Assembly: GCA_018824305.1 (NCBI GenBank)
Contig: JAHJGM010000002.1
Span: 1-64,000, forward strand
Length of the DNA: 64,000 bases
Reading direction: 5' to 3'
From: a bacterium
GTDB taxonomy: Bacteria; Campylobacterota; Campylobacteria; Campylobacterales; Sulfurimonadaceae
The position numbers were made by a program, and so were the translations under genes. The notes below the pieces were generated by a model. That model did no database searches. It was not told the DNA's origin and saw only the letters and a list, made by a program, of their open reading frames with translations. Shown in pieces: positions 63,880-64,000 of this stretch. The number at the start of each line of letters is the position of its first letter. The stretch's first letter is position 1.

Positions 63880-64000
63880 TTAAACTTCGGCAACCTCTAC
63901 ATCTTTTAAAGACGTAGCTTTATGAGAAACCACTTTATCATGTAGACGGCGAAGTGCTTTTGTAGTTCGCTCGATCGCTAGATCTATAGCGACATCCAGA
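63880..64000 (-). CDS. Ribosome hibernation factor, short form (C-terminal part, cut by window edge)
   Basis: Only the last 39 codons lie in the window. DVAIDLAIERTTKALRRLHD corresponds to DLYAAIDIAIERAQKALRRMHD of the long hpf gene at 45 kb; after it only about 20 residues follow, so there is no long-form dimerisation domain. This indicates a second, YfiA/short-HPF-type protein. Its start is beyond the right edge. Confidence 0.75.
   Translation of the reverse strand, partial: LDVAIDLAIERTTKALRRLHDKVVSHKATSLKDVEVAEV

Noticed and set aside
1-64000. tRNA, rRNA, CRISPR arrays, insertion sequences, prophage or attachment sites
   Set aside because: No conserved rRNA stretches, tRNA T-loop pattern in a cloverleaf setting, spaced direct repeats, transposase or integrase motifs were seen.

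Overview
The window is a chromosomal segment of an AT-rich Campylobacterota (Epsilonproteobacteria), most like Sulfurimonas or a close relative. The reasons are a complex I operon without ordinary NuoE/NuoF, with a second NuoG and with pflA at its 3' end; two genes of the futalosine menaquinone route (mqnC and an MqnP-type prenyltransferase); a DUF3373 porin; LPP20-family lipoproteins; and a CetA/CetB-like split energy-taxis receptor. No rRNA, tRNA, CRISPR array, insertion sequence or phage gene was seen. Genes are tightly packed, often overlapping by 1-20 bases, and GTG or TTG starts are common.

Layout. 0-7 kb: outer-membrane DUF3373 protein (+), then on the minus strand bcp and an envelope operon mqnP-orf-DUF2802-ftsW-murG-dedA. 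7-9 kb: miaA (+) and two membrane proteins sharing an N-terminal module. 9-28.8 kb: one minus-strand operon nuoABCD-E'-F'-G-G-HIJKLMN-pflA, in which the electron-input module is replaced by a 74-aa NuoE-like protein and a chimera of a NuoF C-terminal iron-sulfur domain with a GltD-like flavoprotein. 29-33.5 kb: fadL-fadD-AAA ATPase (minus). 33.6-38 kb: nfo, a PAS protein plus chemoreceptor pair, a small lipoprotein and an aldo/keto reductase.

38-45 kb is the most unusual region. A single plus-strand transcription unit encodes a 1468-aa secreted multidomain protein followed by four overlapping genes for pilin-like (prepilin-peptidase type) proteins. The large gene carries an uninterrupted run of eight G in frame; gain or loss of one G meets a stop within about ten codons. 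This looks like a phase-variable, pilus-associated surface protein of the MshQ kind.

45-53.5 kb is housekeeping: hpf, recG, an M16-like protein without its zinc motif, mqnC, nusB, ribH, kdsA, a DMT transporter and a TerB-DnaJ protein. 53.5-57 kb holds two lipoproteins with a common C-terminal half, a YgjP-like metallopeptidase and a phosphoribosyltransferase; short decayed copies of neighbouring genes between them record a local duplication. 57-61 kb: DoxX protein, MscS channel and a run of four lipoproteins (one only 46 aa) ending in a clear intrinsic terminator. 61-64 kb: der, hemJ, a small outer-membrane protein and, cut by the right edge, a second ribosome-hibernation-factor gene.

Two sequence-wide patterns stand out: the palindrome TACATGTA, usually within CTTACATGTA or TACATGTAAG, occurs 17 times by my count; and three genes have a perfect TATAAT only 6-7 bases before ATG with no ribosome binding site, suggesting leaderless mRNAs. 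All assignments come from reading motifs and gene order; no database search was run.
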